Shown piece after piece: positions 13,241-33,687 of a stretch of DNA of 64,000 nucleotides. The notes under the pieces are model-generated. The model searched no databases. It saw nothing but the letters and a program-made list of their open reading frames with translations, and was not told the origin of the DNA. Where the stretch lies: positions 18,123,580 to 18,187,579 of the forward strand of contig NC_091104.1 of the NCBI RefSeq assembly GCF_024713975.1, written 5' to 3'. Origin of the DNA: Paralichthys olivaceus. Lineage: Eukaryota > Chordata > Actinopteri > Pleuronectiformes > Paralichthyidae. The translations under genes were made by a program, and so were the position numbers. Position 1 is the stretch's first letter. Each line of letters opens with the position of its first letter.

Positions 13241-16200
13241 TTTTTTATGACAGAGTATAACTCCCACATTACTTGAAGATATGACCTTTTAACATATCCA
13301 CTATCGCATCCACTTTAGCCTATTTTAGATCAGCTCATGAAATAAAAATGAGAAAAGCAGAGAGAATATCACATGGAAATTCACAACTGCATTGAGTTAC
13401 TCAGGAGGTTCAGGTTTCTGTTTTGTTTCTGAGAATGATCAGAAAAACAAGGCTAATGGATTTTAAGTCATGTGGTTCTTTTCACGAGCACTGAAGACTG
13501 TTGAGGCAGCCAAGGAAAAGACAAACAAGCAAATGCACACTCCCATAGCTGAGATGAACGATCAAACCAACCAGGTGAGTCACACACTGCTTGAGTTGAT
13601 GGAGACATGTTTCTCACTTCTATCAGCTTAGTGGGGAAAAACAACCTTATATGTAAAAGTACTGATTACTTCTCCCCCTGAACATCCATTTGTCTGAGGG
13701 ATTGTTTTTCCTGGAGTCTGACTCATAAGACTGGAGAGTGAGGATCAAAAACAGCCTCCAAAATTTAACTTGTGAAAAAGCAGATATTAAGAAATGTAAA
13801 GTTACAACAACAAAAGCACACATACAGTAGAAAGTAATTGAGTCAATGTTATATTTTAACAGTGACCACTACATGCAGAACCCTCAGTCAACTCAGTTGT
13901 ACTGGACGTGTGACAATGACAACCTTATTCCTTATTATTATCAAATTAAGACAATAGTCTGAATAAAACACTGTCATGTAAACAGCATTTTCTGATACTT
14001 TAACCAGAAATAGGTCAGACTCAGAATGAGCAATAATCAAATTAATATATGTGGAGTATTCTAATCTTAGTACTTCTAATCTAAGTCTTAATTGCAATAT
14101 AAAATCCTATTAGGGTTTTCAAATTATTTTGCGTATTGACATAAAGCAGTCACCATGACACCTACCCTGGGTGTAAACTAGACAGACAAACAAAAAGGAG
14201 TTGTAGCCTTACAAAATTATAAGGACAATGATATAGGGTAGCATTGCACATTTAACCATTTCAGGTTGGCGTTTTAAAAGTGGCGGAACAACATTGGACA
14301 AAGTGGATGTAATGACATGAATCATAATCGAGCAATGCTCCGTAACATGTAAATGTGTAAACACCGTAATTGACATAATGTTTCATTCTGAGTAAGGTCA
14401 ATAGATGGAATTTAAGTGTTCAAGTTGTCAATGTCTCGGGCTCCAGTGCATCAGGATCATAGAACGGCTCGATACACGATCCGAGGCTGCAGGACAACAA
14501 GACCGGCTCTTGTCCCAGTGATGTTTCAGGATGCTCAGAGAGAAAATACCTGCAGTCCCATAAACACACACAGAGCCTTACCACCTATCTCCTAACACTA
14601 TTACTGCTGGGTACAGGCAATTATCACAAGTGGCAGTGTATAATAGGATATCTTGGCGTTTGCTGCTGAGGGCTACAGTGCAACTCTTGGTGAGCTAATG
14701 GAGATCCGAGCGGACCGACGGGAAGTGGAGTCACTCTAGTATATTTCAAAGCTCCTCCTGTCTGCCTCGAGCAATATCTGCTCCATTGTGCAGATTTAGC
14801 AGAAGATAAGGTTTGCAGTGGAGCCACTCATCCCAGCAAAGATAAAGCAAACTAGCAGACCAAATATCAGAAGCATCGTTCAATATAATGCAGTTGAAGT
14901 GAGCAACGACACAAACTCAAGGGCTCATAATGAACATAGAGCTGAATTAACACAATTTTTTTGACGCAATGTCAGTAACGAAATTAAAAACGTTTACAAA
15001 ATATTAAATACAATGGCACTCGGTTGAACGCATGCATCCACCAGAGTCCACAAAACACTTTAGGAGTCTCATGGGTAAACAGTGTAAGAGCAGAATCCAA
15101 AACAATTCCACAGACTGATGGAATTAAACCATCTTAGACACAAGTTCTCTTTTAATCATTTTAAATATATAATTCTGTTAAATTTTATAGATTGGAGACA
15201 TCACAGCTGTCTCTGAATTTAATAATACTGCAGTTTTGGATAATTAAATTACACAGAGACGATACAACAAGTATCACATTCTGACAATGTGAAGCTGTTA
15301 CTTCTTTTTGCCTCCATCTTTAAATTATATATTTTCTTTTTCCAGGCACCGTTCTTTCTATTTAACTCAGTCTCACTCACTGTTTTATCCGCAGCAGCAG
15401 AAGTGCATCAGTGTATTTTCTTTTATTCATGACATCACTGCTGTGGCCACCAAACAATCTGTTGCTCTTCACCTCCACCTCACTAGCAAACACCTCAATG
15501 TCGCTGTCTGAAAGTTGTGCTTCTTCGTGTGATGCCTTGATTCACTGTAGAAACCCATTGGTCAGCAGGATAATTTAATATTCATGGGGTGCTTTGCATT
15601 GATCGTTTATGGTTGGATGTGTAGAGAGCGGAATATGAGGTAGATCCACGTTCGCATGTTTCCAGGTGGAGTGTGATTTATAAAGAGAACTCTGCATTCA
15701 GCTGGGTATGCGCACGGTTTTATAAATCTGGATCTTTTTTATTGCATTCGCCATTTTCAGCTTCTGTGCTTACAGACACTTTTAGTATGAATCCTTTGCA
15801 CTGTTTTATAAATGAGGCCCCTGGAGTCTAGTAAATTTTCTTATGCAGTCTAAACTTCCTCAGGGGTCCAGAAATCCACGCCCCGTCCTGAAAACCCCCG
15901 GAAAGACCTGTGTATCATTTGATAGCCGTACCCAGAAGCGTGCAGAAACAAGAAAGAATCAACCTTAACCTGGCCGGGAGACACAAACTGATTTCACATC
16001 TGATTGCTTTAACAAGTTAACGTTAATTCACGAGATGTCAAAACCCAGTGCTGTGTCTAACCAAATGTAACATTGGCAGCCTTCTCCCCTGTGTTTGATG
16101 TATATAATCCATCCTATAAGAAAGTAAATACATCCAGGTTTTAAGAACGATACCCCACGCGGACCCAACACATACACTACATACATACCACAAGGATCTG

Positions 16201-16264
16201 AAGCCATGTGGTCTTAGGTTGGGTCTCAGGTCCTATGGTTTGGGTGGACCCATGAAGACCTCTG
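13241..16264. other. Unassigned sequence
   Basis: I see no supported gene. One open stretch ends at a good plus-strand donor near 13575 (AEMNDQTNQ, then GTGAGT), but no partner exon was found. Confidence 0.4.
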
Positions 16265-16465
16265 ATGCAGTCTATGGTTGCACTTACATGCTTCTACAGT
16301 AGCCCAAAAAGGACAAACCGAACACTTGCTCTAAAGAGGGCCTTTAAACATTTTAGGTTACCTCAAGGCCACCATAGTTTCTTCTATGGAAGGGTAGGGT
16401 CAGGGAAGAGGTATTTAGTTGCTAGATGTCACTTAATCCTACACACTGGTAACACAGTCGACCTT
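16265..16465 (+). repeat. Interspersed repeat related to 5436-5642
   Basis: Carries 'ggacaaaccgaacactt', 'tctatggaagggtagggt' and 'ctagatgtcacttaatcct', then 'acacactgg', in the same order as the related copy. Stops interrupt every long frame. Confidence 0.5.
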
Positions 16466-17459
16466 AGGGGACAAATACTTTTATAGTTCCATTTAAATGA
16501 CGAGATGATTTACCTTTGTCTCCAGTCAAAGACTTTCAATGGCACACAACCCTGACAGGAGACACAGGGACACGTCTCTCTGCAGTGCAAACTTCCAGAG
16601 GCTGCTGCTGCCAGGTAAAATCATCACAAATGATGACTTCACAAACTGGGATCAGACAGTCTGTATTTATGACTGTGCAATTAGAATAGAGAGGAAAGGT
16701 TACAGATACTGTAGTAAATTGCTAATGGACCTTGTAATGAGTCACATCTGACTTTGGTCGATGTTGCAGTTACTGCACAGTAACACTGGGAGAGTGCAAT
16801 GACACCCACATGCCCGCAAGATCTGTGCTCACCACAGCACAAAGGTGATTAAATGAGTAGTGTTGGTGCACACTGAGAGATACACACACACACACGCACA
16901 ACCACACACTGTACAGGATATACACAAACTTGGCTCTAATGCATTATTAGATTCATAAAGCTCAGTCCCATCCGTCCCGTCCATTCCCTTTACATCCATA
17001 TACTGAAGCCAAACTATTTCAGAGGCTGGGGGAGGCATTCATCAGGGACAAAAAAAGAGAAAGATGGAGAGAGAGAGAAAGAAAAGGTGAATAAAACTGC
17101 AGGCCGACAGAGAAGAAGATAGGAGGAGAAGAAGAATGGGAGAAAGCCGAAACACATCTGTCACGGTATGTGGGTGGGAAAAAAGAAAAAGAAAAGAGCC
17201 TGCTAAATGTTTCAACATTTACTTTTAGTCAGACTAGTACATTAACCACTGCTCCTCACCCCTGTGGACCAAAGCGACATCACCGCACACATAAATGCAG
17301 CATTTCAAGTTCACTATGCATCTTCAAACAGATTATGAGAGCCTTCTCATGTCACTGCCAAAAACAAGAAGTCAACACAAGCTTCGCATTGATGCCCTTT
17401 CTACTGTATGTGTGCGTGTTGGCTTGAGAAGGTAACATCAGCATTGGAATCAAGCTATC

Positions 17460-18010
17460 TTCGATTCCAAAGTACTTCTGAGTAGAAATCTTGGAGGAAT
17501 GATGCTGTGTGGGTCAGGGAAGAACCCACTCAATTTTGGTGCAGATCTAGATCAGGGGGGCTGATGCAGGATTTCATTTTCACTTGCTTCAACATTGCAA
17601 GATAGGGCATTTGTCGACATTGTCATTGATTTCGCAAAGAATAATAAATGGATTTGATGCAAGATGCAGTGTTCGTACCCAGAAAATGTTGGCTTAATTT
17701 TTGGATCTGGTTATGCATCTTTTTCTCCAGTCTCTGATTAGTTCATTAATACTCAGACATAATAATGCAGCTCATACAGGGCCGTGCTTAATATTTTGTG
17801 AGACTTTTGAATTCTCTTACTGACACTATATCTAAAAGTTGTTAATTCAACTCTATGGTCATCCTGAACCCTTGGCTTATGTGGCATGTCATTTGAACTG
17901 CTTTACATTGAAAATGTTTCTGATCTCAGACATGTTTAGGGGACTGATATCCAGTGTGTGTAATTTGGTGCAGATAAATAAAAATGGGGATCCTTGGCAG
18001 AGGTATACAC
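17460..18010 (+). repeat. Long copy of the 'acctccttggcggaggt' tail repeat
   Basis: The upstream part ('gaagaacccactcaattttg', then 'gtgcagatctagatcagg') and a decayed tail ('gggatccttggcagaggta') suggest a fuller member of the family seen at 1290-1414 and 31490-31625. It has no coding capacity. Confidence 0.45.
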
Positions 18011-18609
18011 TGTGTATACACCAAGTGCCATAGTTTTCTACTCTTTTAATCAGGCTCTCATCTTTTTATTTAAAGATATCCCCTTTCTCCATGTCATAGG
18101 AATCGCCAGGGCATCACTGACAGTCTGATTAGCAGAGGTGGTTATGTGGCAAGGTGAAAGGTGGGACCCCCTAAAGCTGCTAAGTGACAAGTAATTTATT
18201 TTTCAGTCTCATAAGGACTTTTAGAGATGACATTCACTTCTCACCTGCCACCTGCCCACCCACAGGTTCCCTGTCTGTTAGCTACAGAGAGGCTGCAGTT
18301 ATGAATACTTATTATTACACACCAAAGTAAAGTACAGGCACAGATCCTCACACACACACACACAAACATACTGTCAAATCTCTTGTCATTGATCTACAGT
18401 AATTACGTTTGCCCCTGACTGCTTGGTGCTACCACAGCTCTTCTTGTCATCTGCATAATGAATGAACATGAGACACTTTACCTGCTTTCTACTATGGCAG
18501 AAAATGCAGTTCTCATGTATGGCCTGCTGTGTATGATGCACACTATTTCAAAGTGTGCAAAGTCTCATCCAAGCAGCTGCACGTTACTGAAGAACAATTG
18601 GCTGACCAC

Positions 18610-19371
18610 TAGGGATGTCGGATTAACCGGTTTTACGATAATCGCGGTTTGATAACGTCACGATTTCATAACCGCAAGAATTGTAAAAACCACGATATCT
18701 AACTATGCCCGAGCCACTGAAACATTAGTTGAGAAGAGAGAACTGACTTAACGGCCTTATTTCCACCAATGCTGGACAAAGAACTCCATCGGAAGAGTTA
18801 GGAGAAAAACTTGCTTACTTTCGGTTACTGACCGCTCTCTCTCTCTCCCCCTCCCTCCCTCCCTCACCATATTAGTATAATAAGGACATGAAGAATGAGG
18901 CTTGAACCAGGACATGTTCAGTTTTTCAAAACTAGTCAATATATCGCTCCCATAACAGAAGAACTTCCATTGCTGACCCTTCAAAATAAAACTACACAGC
19001 TTATGACAGGTAACACAAATTTAGTGACCAACCTTCCACAATAAGGCAATTAAATAAAATAGCTTACATAAATTACTTTTAAATAGATAAACGTTACACT
19101 TTAAAAACGAACTGAAAAAAGATGGTGATAGTAATACATATTTTAGTGAGCTATATATATTGCTTGTTGTGAGTCTTTTTTCTTCTATAGTATCGATAAT
19201 CGTGAAAACAATGTCGCCCTGATATTTCCTCGGACAATCGCAAAATTTCATATTGTGACATCCCTAGTTGTGTGTCTTTTTCCTTCTATAGTATCAATAA
19301 TAAATCGTGAAACTGTGATATTTCCTCTGACAATAATCGTGGCACCAAAATTTCATGTCGTGACATCCCTA
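18610..19371. mobile_element. Non-autonomous hAT-type DNA transposon, 762 bp
   Basis: The left end is tagggatgtc (18610-18619) and the right end is its reverse complement gacatcccta (19362-19371). The 8-bp sequence ctgaccac flanks both ends (18602-18609 and 19372-19379), a target-site duplication of the length typical of hAT elements. A second right end, gacatcccta, lies at 19257-19266, because the last ~100 bp occur twice in tandem (19166-19266 and 19267-19371). There is no transposase frame inside, so it would depend on a transposase supplied in trans. Confidence 0.88.
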
Positions 19372-19379
19372 CTGACCAC

Positions 19380-21300
19380 TACCGTCTAAAATTGAGAACT
19401 TCTTGTATTATTGAGCAGGGTACAAATACAGCAGCAGGGGTGAGCTGTGATAACACCATTGAGCTTCTAAACTAAAGCATTGCAATGAATATCGTCCCCT
19501 TATTTTTAGCATCTCTGTGATTATGATGTCTAATGATGTGAGCGCTGGCAGACAGCACTTTGTCACTCAGTGTGTGCTGCTGAGTGCTGTGTATTTGGAT
19601 TCGGCTGCGGTGCTGAGACAGGCATCCTATACAACTTCTTTGTGTAACGCTCAATCTATTGGAGCAGAGACATGAATGCTCGCAATTGCATTGAATTTTA
19701 AACAACACAACGTGTCAGCGTACAAAACAGTGATGATGAGGTTTTTGCACAACCAGCAGTTAGACATTCCTCTCTTTGCAAATATAGCCAACAATAAAGG
19801 AGCAATAATCATCCATTTACATGACTGCAAGTGTCACTACTCGAACAATCAGAGGGCTTGCATATGCTGCTCAATGACTTCTCCACTGTAATGCATTATG
19901 TAATATGTTAACACAGGTCTGTGGAGTTTTTTTTAATTCTTATAAATACCACAACTCTTCCAATGCCTTCTTTTGTTGAGCTTCAAGGACCTTCACTCAT
20001 TCAGGATTGCCCAGCACTGAGCACGTCAGGCTCTGCATAGTCAGAGAAGCCCCATCCTCCTACATAGACTACAGTCGGGCAAGATAACATAAAGTACTAC
20101 ATGACAGTGCGCATCAAAAGGAGTGTCGGGAAGATCTACACTGACATTACATCCTTTTTGAGGAGTTCACCTTGTGCTAAGAGGCTTTTTTCTGCATGAG
20201 ATGCTCTTCATCCGAGCCTCTTCCTCTGGGATAAATGAAAGTACAGGAATGGTATCCAGCAGTGAGTAAAACAACCATGCATTGTGCTGTTTAACATAGT
20301 TTAAATAATGACTAATTGACATTTTTTTTCAATGCAAAAGTCTGTTTGCATTGCAGAACTAAGAAAATCCTGCAACACTGCTTGAACACACCCATTTTAT
20401 CCACTCCTGCATGCACCTTCTCATTTACAGTTAGGTGGTGAAATGCACTGTTTGAATCTTTGCTCATGTCACATTTTAGTAGTGGAATGTGCACTTAAGG
20501 ATTAATAAAAGAGAGGGGGGGAATTACCTTCTTCAGGGCTGACATGCTAAGGTGGATCCTCCTCCTGCAAAAAAAGCCCGTTTACATGCTGGGGTCCCAA
20601 GCCAAGTTTGGAGGGTGCGCAAATCCTAACTCTGCCCGGTGCTGATGCTGAGCCATGAGGTGCCTGCTTAATATTCTCATCTCATCTCGCCTCCAGCCGC
20701 TGGTTCCGTGTGCTCACGCCCCTAAACACACTGTAGTTGCAGGATCCGAACGCAGGGGGAGCTGTAGCCTGATGCATCAACCCCATCACATATAAATTGG
20801 CCTTGAAATTGATTGGCCTTGATCACTGTGACGGGAAGACACGATCACTCCACTGACTTCAGATCATGGTGGAGGAACTGTCAAGTTCAATTCGTCCTGC
20901 ACTGATTACATTAGACGTGAATTACTCTGAAGAGATTTAAAGTTATCCTTCCTTTAGTCCTTCCCATCCATGGTCAATCAGTGTCATAATTACAAGTTCT
21001 ACCCTACATGCTACATTAAATAGCAATGCTTTCTATGCCGAATTGAAGAATGGCTTTGACTGATCCAGAAAATGTACTAAACCATGATGTTAAATACAGA
21101 CACTTTTTAAAATAACCAAATCCAAATTGCATTGCCACTAATTTGAATGGAATTCGGCCCAGCCTAGAGGTTCTCCCCCTCACACCCAGCCCTGTATTGT
21201 GTGAGCAGCAGCTGATGCAGAGCTGGACGACTCACAGCTTTACTGGTTTACTTTAGTTCGTGTAGTTCAAGTGAATTTAACAAGTTATTTCTGAACACGA
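19380..21300. other. Unassigned sequence upstream of ERICH1
   Basis: No supported gene. On the minus strand at about 20527-20563 'tttttttgcag' precedes a 37-base stretch with ATG (MSALKK) and a GTAATT donor. It would join the candidate exon at 9116-9170 in phase, but 11 kb separates them, so I do not call it. Confidence 0.35.
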
Positions 21301-21444
21301 GTCGCACAGCTCTTACTTCCTGTGCGCGTGTGTGACACCGTCTCCTCCTCATTTTGAAGGCGAGCATGCTGGTTAGCTTGCTAGCTTGCTGCCTAGCCAC
21401 CAGCAACACTCGTGTTTGCTTCGTCTTCGCTTCCTGTCAGCGAC
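21300..21444 (+). promoter_or_regulatory. erich1: Probable ERICH1 promoter and 5' leader
   Basis: This is locally GC-richer and CpG-containing compared with the surrounding sequence. It lies directly before the first ATG of ERICH1. No TATA box is evident. The call rests on position and composition. Confidence 0.4.
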
Positions 21445-29035
<7,591 letters not shown>

Positions 29036-29352
29036 GACTGTCAGTCACACTGAAACAGAGACGCCACTGAAGGATTACTTCTATCGCTACATCTTGAAAC
29101 TTTCTTCTCATTTCGTGCGTTGCAAAATGTCAAGCTTAAGATGCTGTATAAAATATTTTTATTATAAAATATGTCTGCTTGTTTTTCCTTTGTTTAATCC
29201 ACTTTCATTCCTTAGATTGTAAAAAGGCATAAGGCCAGCTAATCCTGAGCTTTGAGATTCCTCCCAGAGTCATAAAAACTTTATTGATCTCTGCAGGGAA
29301 ATTGCTTTGTTAGCTCGCCTGCCCACCACGAGAGAGCCTGAAGTTGTTGTCA

Positions 29353-29568
29353 TCAGCCGAGCGGATTCTTTCCTCTCTCTGTTCGTGATAGTTGCTCTTC
29401 TTGTAGTTTAAATTCATCAAACATTTGTTCGGTATTACCATCAGATTCGTATTCCAGATCGAACCCTCTAATTGTAGGAGAAGGAAATGTCAGCTCTGCC
29501 GAAGGTGCAGTGTTGTTCGCAGATGTTATGACATTTAAACCCTGCCTGTTAACGTAATAGCTCCTCAA
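29353..29568 (-). CDS. Open frame of unknown status on minus strand
   Basis: About 70 residues, ending ...RTERGKNPLG-stop, with an acidic stretch (FDLEYESDGNTEQMFDEFKL) that looks protein-like. An AATAAA on the same strand lies about 70 bases past the stop, but it falls inside a common repeat tail, so it is weak evidence. It could be a last exon, a relic of a transposon protein or chance. No family is recognised. Confidence 0.2.
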   Translation of the reverse strand: MRSYYVNRQGLNVITSANNTAPSAELTFPSPTIRGFDLEYESDGNTEQMFDEFKLQEEQLSRTERGKNPLG

Positions 29569-30389
29569 TTATCTACAGTTCACTCCCTACAAATCAATAT
29601 CTGACTTTGTTGCTGTTCCATGTGCCTTTTCACAATTGTTGTCCTACAGTCTATCGGCTCTAGATTAATTACCTCAGTGAAGTAACAGTGATGATGGTAA
29701 TGGTGTCTCAGCAGATAGTCGTTACAAGGCTGAATGATTAAGAACAATAAGTCGTCCTGTTGCATTATTCCCACAACCCCCTTGTAGCTGTTACCTAACG
29801 CTACACTCGATATAGCAGCGCAGCATGTTGTTGATGGACCTTGGGTTACAGTACCACCCAGGGAGGCTGTAGCTTAACCTTCGGCATCACTATCCCCGTC
29901 TACAGCTCACGTAATCTATTCTAATACTTTCACCCATACCTCAATGCCAGAGGCTGGGTTCAGGAAGAGGCTAGAGAATTATCTCAGCTGGACGGTGGCA
30001 TTGTGACGACCGGTGTGGGAGCTAACGGCCACAGACCAGGTTCAGAGGAGCTGCTGGCTCTTAAGACCCGGGATGCACCGGCAGGTTATAGTGAACACAG
30101 AAACAAAGCCACACAGAGTGTGTGTGGTGTGTGTGTAAAGTGCTATAGTGGTGAACAATTAGCATGGTCGCAGCCATCTGCGGCCTCCATTCATGGGTGG
30201 ACGCACCAGGTGCTGTGTCTGATGGAAGTTCATGGGCTCATTCTGCAAACGTTAGCCAGAGGAGACCATCCGGGCACAGAGCACATTACCTGTCACGCTG
30301 ATGTGGCTTAATATAAAGTTCATGGATTGTTATTTTCATTTTCTCTGTCCTAGCCGTACTAGGCTGGCTCCCTGGGCAGCAGTATCAGC

Positions 30390-30500
30390 CTATCTGTTGA
30401 TCTGCCCATCACTTTGATCTGAAATATCTCAATAATCATTCAACCGATTGCTGTGAAATTTGGTACGAATATTGACCTGAGGATGAATCCTGACGGCTCC
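30390..30500 (+). repeat. Interspersed repeat fragment
   Basis: The phrase 'caaccgattgctgtgaaatt', followed by 'tggtac', is typical of dispersed fish repeats and related to the body of the 'acctccttggcggaggt' family. Non-coding. Confidence 0.4.
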
Positions 30501-31489
30501 TTGTTATACTTTGACATTCCCTTTATTGTCACTTGTAGCTGAAATTTTTCACACATCTAGTGAAATGCGTTAACTTCTACAGGATGGATTAGCACAACAT
30601 TTAAAACATTCCTGTTTCCCAGACGGTGCTTTAAAACCACAGCGTTCAATAAATATACCTGCTAAAAGTTAGCGGCATCACCTGCTGTATTTTTTCTAAC
30701 ATCATGAGTGATTTTAGTATTATCATCTCCTGTAGCAATTTAAAATTTGTATGGTTTTGTTTGAGAAACCCACTCAGAATTACAAGTTTCAGTGGCATCA
30801 TGTCGACTTTGCAGTGTTGTTGCCAGGGCTCGAGATTATCCATGGATGCATGAGTCAGGAGGCAGAGTCAGGTCCTGTTACCGGAGATGTTAAGAAGGTC
30901 GTTGTTGGCTGTTCTCACCAGAGAGAATGGAAAGAAAGAAAGAAGAGTTACCAGCTACCTAATAATAAGACCTCGCTCTGAGCTCAGGACCCTGAGGCCG
31001 GGCAGGACATTAAAGCTCAGAGAAATGTGCTGACATGGCAGGAGCAGCTATTCTCAACATCGACTGGAAAAGATCCAAATCGATGTGCAGTATGTGGCAG
31101 ATTCACCGAATGTAGAAGGCCGTTCGAGGAGCTGCTGAATTCACAAACTGTTTGAGGCTAATGTGCTGAATCTGCCTCGTAATCAACAACTTCTTATTCA
31201 TCGTACTCCACTTTGCTGTGGTGTCTAACTTTTTCAAACAAGATGGAAATAGGCATCAAAGGTGGAAATGTTCAGAGCAGAAACCAAAATGTTTTAAGAA
31301 AGGCCCTCAGTAGGGCGCATATGTCCTCTAACAGTCCCCTTAAAATCAATCAAGCTGCACCAAATTGCCCACACTCATCAAGAGCTCTGTATTAATTATT
31401 AAGAAAGTCCAAACACTCTCACAAAACACCTTAGCTTGTATTGTTAAAGAAGTGAAAATCCTTGGCACACCCCCTTAATCAAATCAGCT

Positions 31490-31625
31490 CCAAAAGTTAA
31501 TCCTTTCTTTTTTGGCCTTTACTCCACCTTTCCACCAGGTTTTAAGAAAGTCGGTTCAGTAGTTTTTGTGTAATATTAATGGACAAACGAGCAGCAGTGA
31601 AAACATAACCTCCTTGGCGAAGGTA
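31490..31625 (+). repeat. Tail of the 'acctccttggcggaggt' repeat
   Basis: Contains 'cacctttccaccaggtttta', 'cagtagtttttgtgtaat' and the tail 'aacataacctccttggcgaa' followed by 'ggt'. It is the clearest copy of the family in the window. The final bases can pair acctcc with the near-complementary gaaggt. Confidence 0.55.
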
Positions 31626-32220
31626 AAGACTGTGGACAGTGTAATCTGCTGTCTAAGTGTGTACAAATAATAATAATAGTAATATATCAATGAATCACTT
31701 TATGTATAAATCATCACAATGTTGAAAATGTTGCATAGATTACAAAAATCACATCAAATACTTTTATGTTTTATGCAGTTGTTCCATTGTTAAACAATAC
31801 ATCAGACAAAACAATTCATAAATAGACATGTTATTCATTTTAAATTAATAAGTTATTTTAACTGAATGATTTTTAATCTATAATAATAATACAGTAAAGT
31901 GTTATAAATTCAGCATGGCTTCACTTCGCCTTTGATATTCAAGCAGCCTTCTCAATCCCCGTGTGCCAGCTCCTGTAATCCCCTTAGACACACCACATGC
32001 CGCCTCTTATGTAAAGACAGGACGTTATAAGGAGTGACGGGGCTGTCCTGCATCCAGAGAGGAGAGCGCAGGTTGAACAGTCAACACGCACACGCCTGGA
32101 AGGAGCCTCCAGCAGCGGGTTTCCCCCTTTAAGGAGTCCAGGCAGAGGAGTCTGAGCCTTTCACCCAGCCTTTGACTCACCCCTGTTCCATCGGGAAGGC
32201 CACAGTAGGAACGCTCCAAG

Positions 32221-33687
32221 ATGTTTTTCAGACTTCCGAGACTGACCCCGGGCTACATCAGGCTGCTGCAGGTGAGGATTCTGATAAAGTTATGAATCTG
32301 ACTATGTTAGTTTAATATTGATTAAACAGAAAGAGGAGGTTCTGGTTTGATATCTGAATGCTACTTTGTCATAAAGGAGCATGTTTTGAACACCTCGACA
32401 TATTTTCCTCGGCTGTTAGTTTAGTTTCTCTCAGATGCATAGGGACACTAAAGTTGTCCGTACTGCTGTGTATCAGAGGCCTAAAGTGCTGAGTCATTGC
32501 ACGTTGCCTGCAGTGGATTGCACTTTATTGCTATTTATCTGCAGCAGGCAGTTAGTTTTGATTTAAGACCTTTAAAAGAAAAGGGCAGAAAACCCTTTAA
32601 ACGTCTTGGACTTGAAGTCAAGGTTGCACAGTGCTCGGAGAGTCCTTGTTAAGTAGAAGAAAGTGAAACAATTCGATTGTTCAGAGAATGGCCATGTTGA
32701 CCGTTTGCAGCTTCATAGCTGGGACAGAGCATACAGAAGGTTGGCTTAACTAAGATATATGCTACCATTATGCAGCCAGTTCTCAGTCTGTATCCAGCAT
32801 ATTATATACATACCACCCAGGCTATTGTTTCCGTAATTATAGGATGCATTTTGTTTTAGCTCATAAAACACACTTTTTTCCTGCTGTTCACCACAAACAA
32901 TGCAGAAATCCAATGGCAGTCCATTGCACTGTAAGTGGAAATGGGAGCTGTGTGAATGAGCCTTCCTAACTGCCTGTGACACAGCTCCATTAGAAACTAT
33001 GACGTTTCTATTATCTGTTCCTCCTCACTCTTTATAATTGTCAGGGACCCGTGGAGGAAATTGTCTGTGACGCGAAATAGACGAGGTTTTTGTTTTTCGC
33101 CGTGCGGAGACACTGCGTTTGGGTAAATGAGAGAAGATGGGTTTTAAATCTCTCGGGCATTGGTGACGGGGGGTCGGATGGGGCGGGGGCCAAGGTGAGC
33201 ATATTGTGGCTCACTCATTTGTTGCAGACGAGGTTTGGAAAAAGGGCTGCATGGCATGTCGTCACCCCCCGGTGCTACAAATTGATCTCCTTCCATGCAT
33301 ACTTTGGATATTAACAAATCCTAACTCTGTGATCATTCTTGGCAAAAAAGTTATGCTATTGTCTTTCATTATTACTCAAAACGTTTTCTCTTTTTCCTCC
33401 TCTTTTAGACGCAGGCCTTTCATAATGTGGCTGTAGTGCCCCCAGCTGAGAGGACCATGCCTGGTATGGCCGTGCTGCTGGGGGCGGTGGGGATCGCTAT
33501 GTGCGGCTACAGCTCCAGGCAGTTGGCCCTCTACCACCGGCCCTCTGCCCGTGTGTTGCAGTGGGTTGGCACGCACACCGACGCAAGCACAGCGGCCCAC
33601 AAGACCCCCATCCTGGATGTAACTCGCCGGGCCAATGCCTGCCAGGAGATCCCAGCCCCGTCCTTCGTCGGACAGAAGTTCCCTTGA
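32221..33687 (+). CDS. Unrecognised 109-residue single-pass membrane protein
   Basis: Two coding exons, 32221-32271 and 33409-33687, are joined in phase 0 by a GTGAGG donor and a 'cctcctcttttag' acceptor. The N-terminus, MFFRLPRLTPGYIRLLQ, is hydrophobic and basic with no acidic residue, as in mitochondrial targeting sequences. A hydrophobic segment (about residues 36-50, GMAVLLGAVGIAMCG) would be one membrane span. The C-terminal half is hydrophilic and ends SFVGQKFP. The ATG is the first in-frame start; GC-richness and codon use in exon 2 look coding. Size and layout fit a small inner-membrane protein of the respiratory chain or an assembly factor, but I cannot assign a family, and the location is inference. 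Confidence 0.72.

Larger units (their letters stand above)
29036..32220. other. Intergenic: ERICH1 3' end, repeats, next promoter
   Basis: The first ~150 bases are presumably ERICH1 3'UTR. Repeat tails occur near 29275-29305, 30390-30500 and 31490-31625. A minus-strand frame at 29353-29568 is listed separately. The last ~200 bases before 32221 should be the leader of the next gene. Confidence 0.5.
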
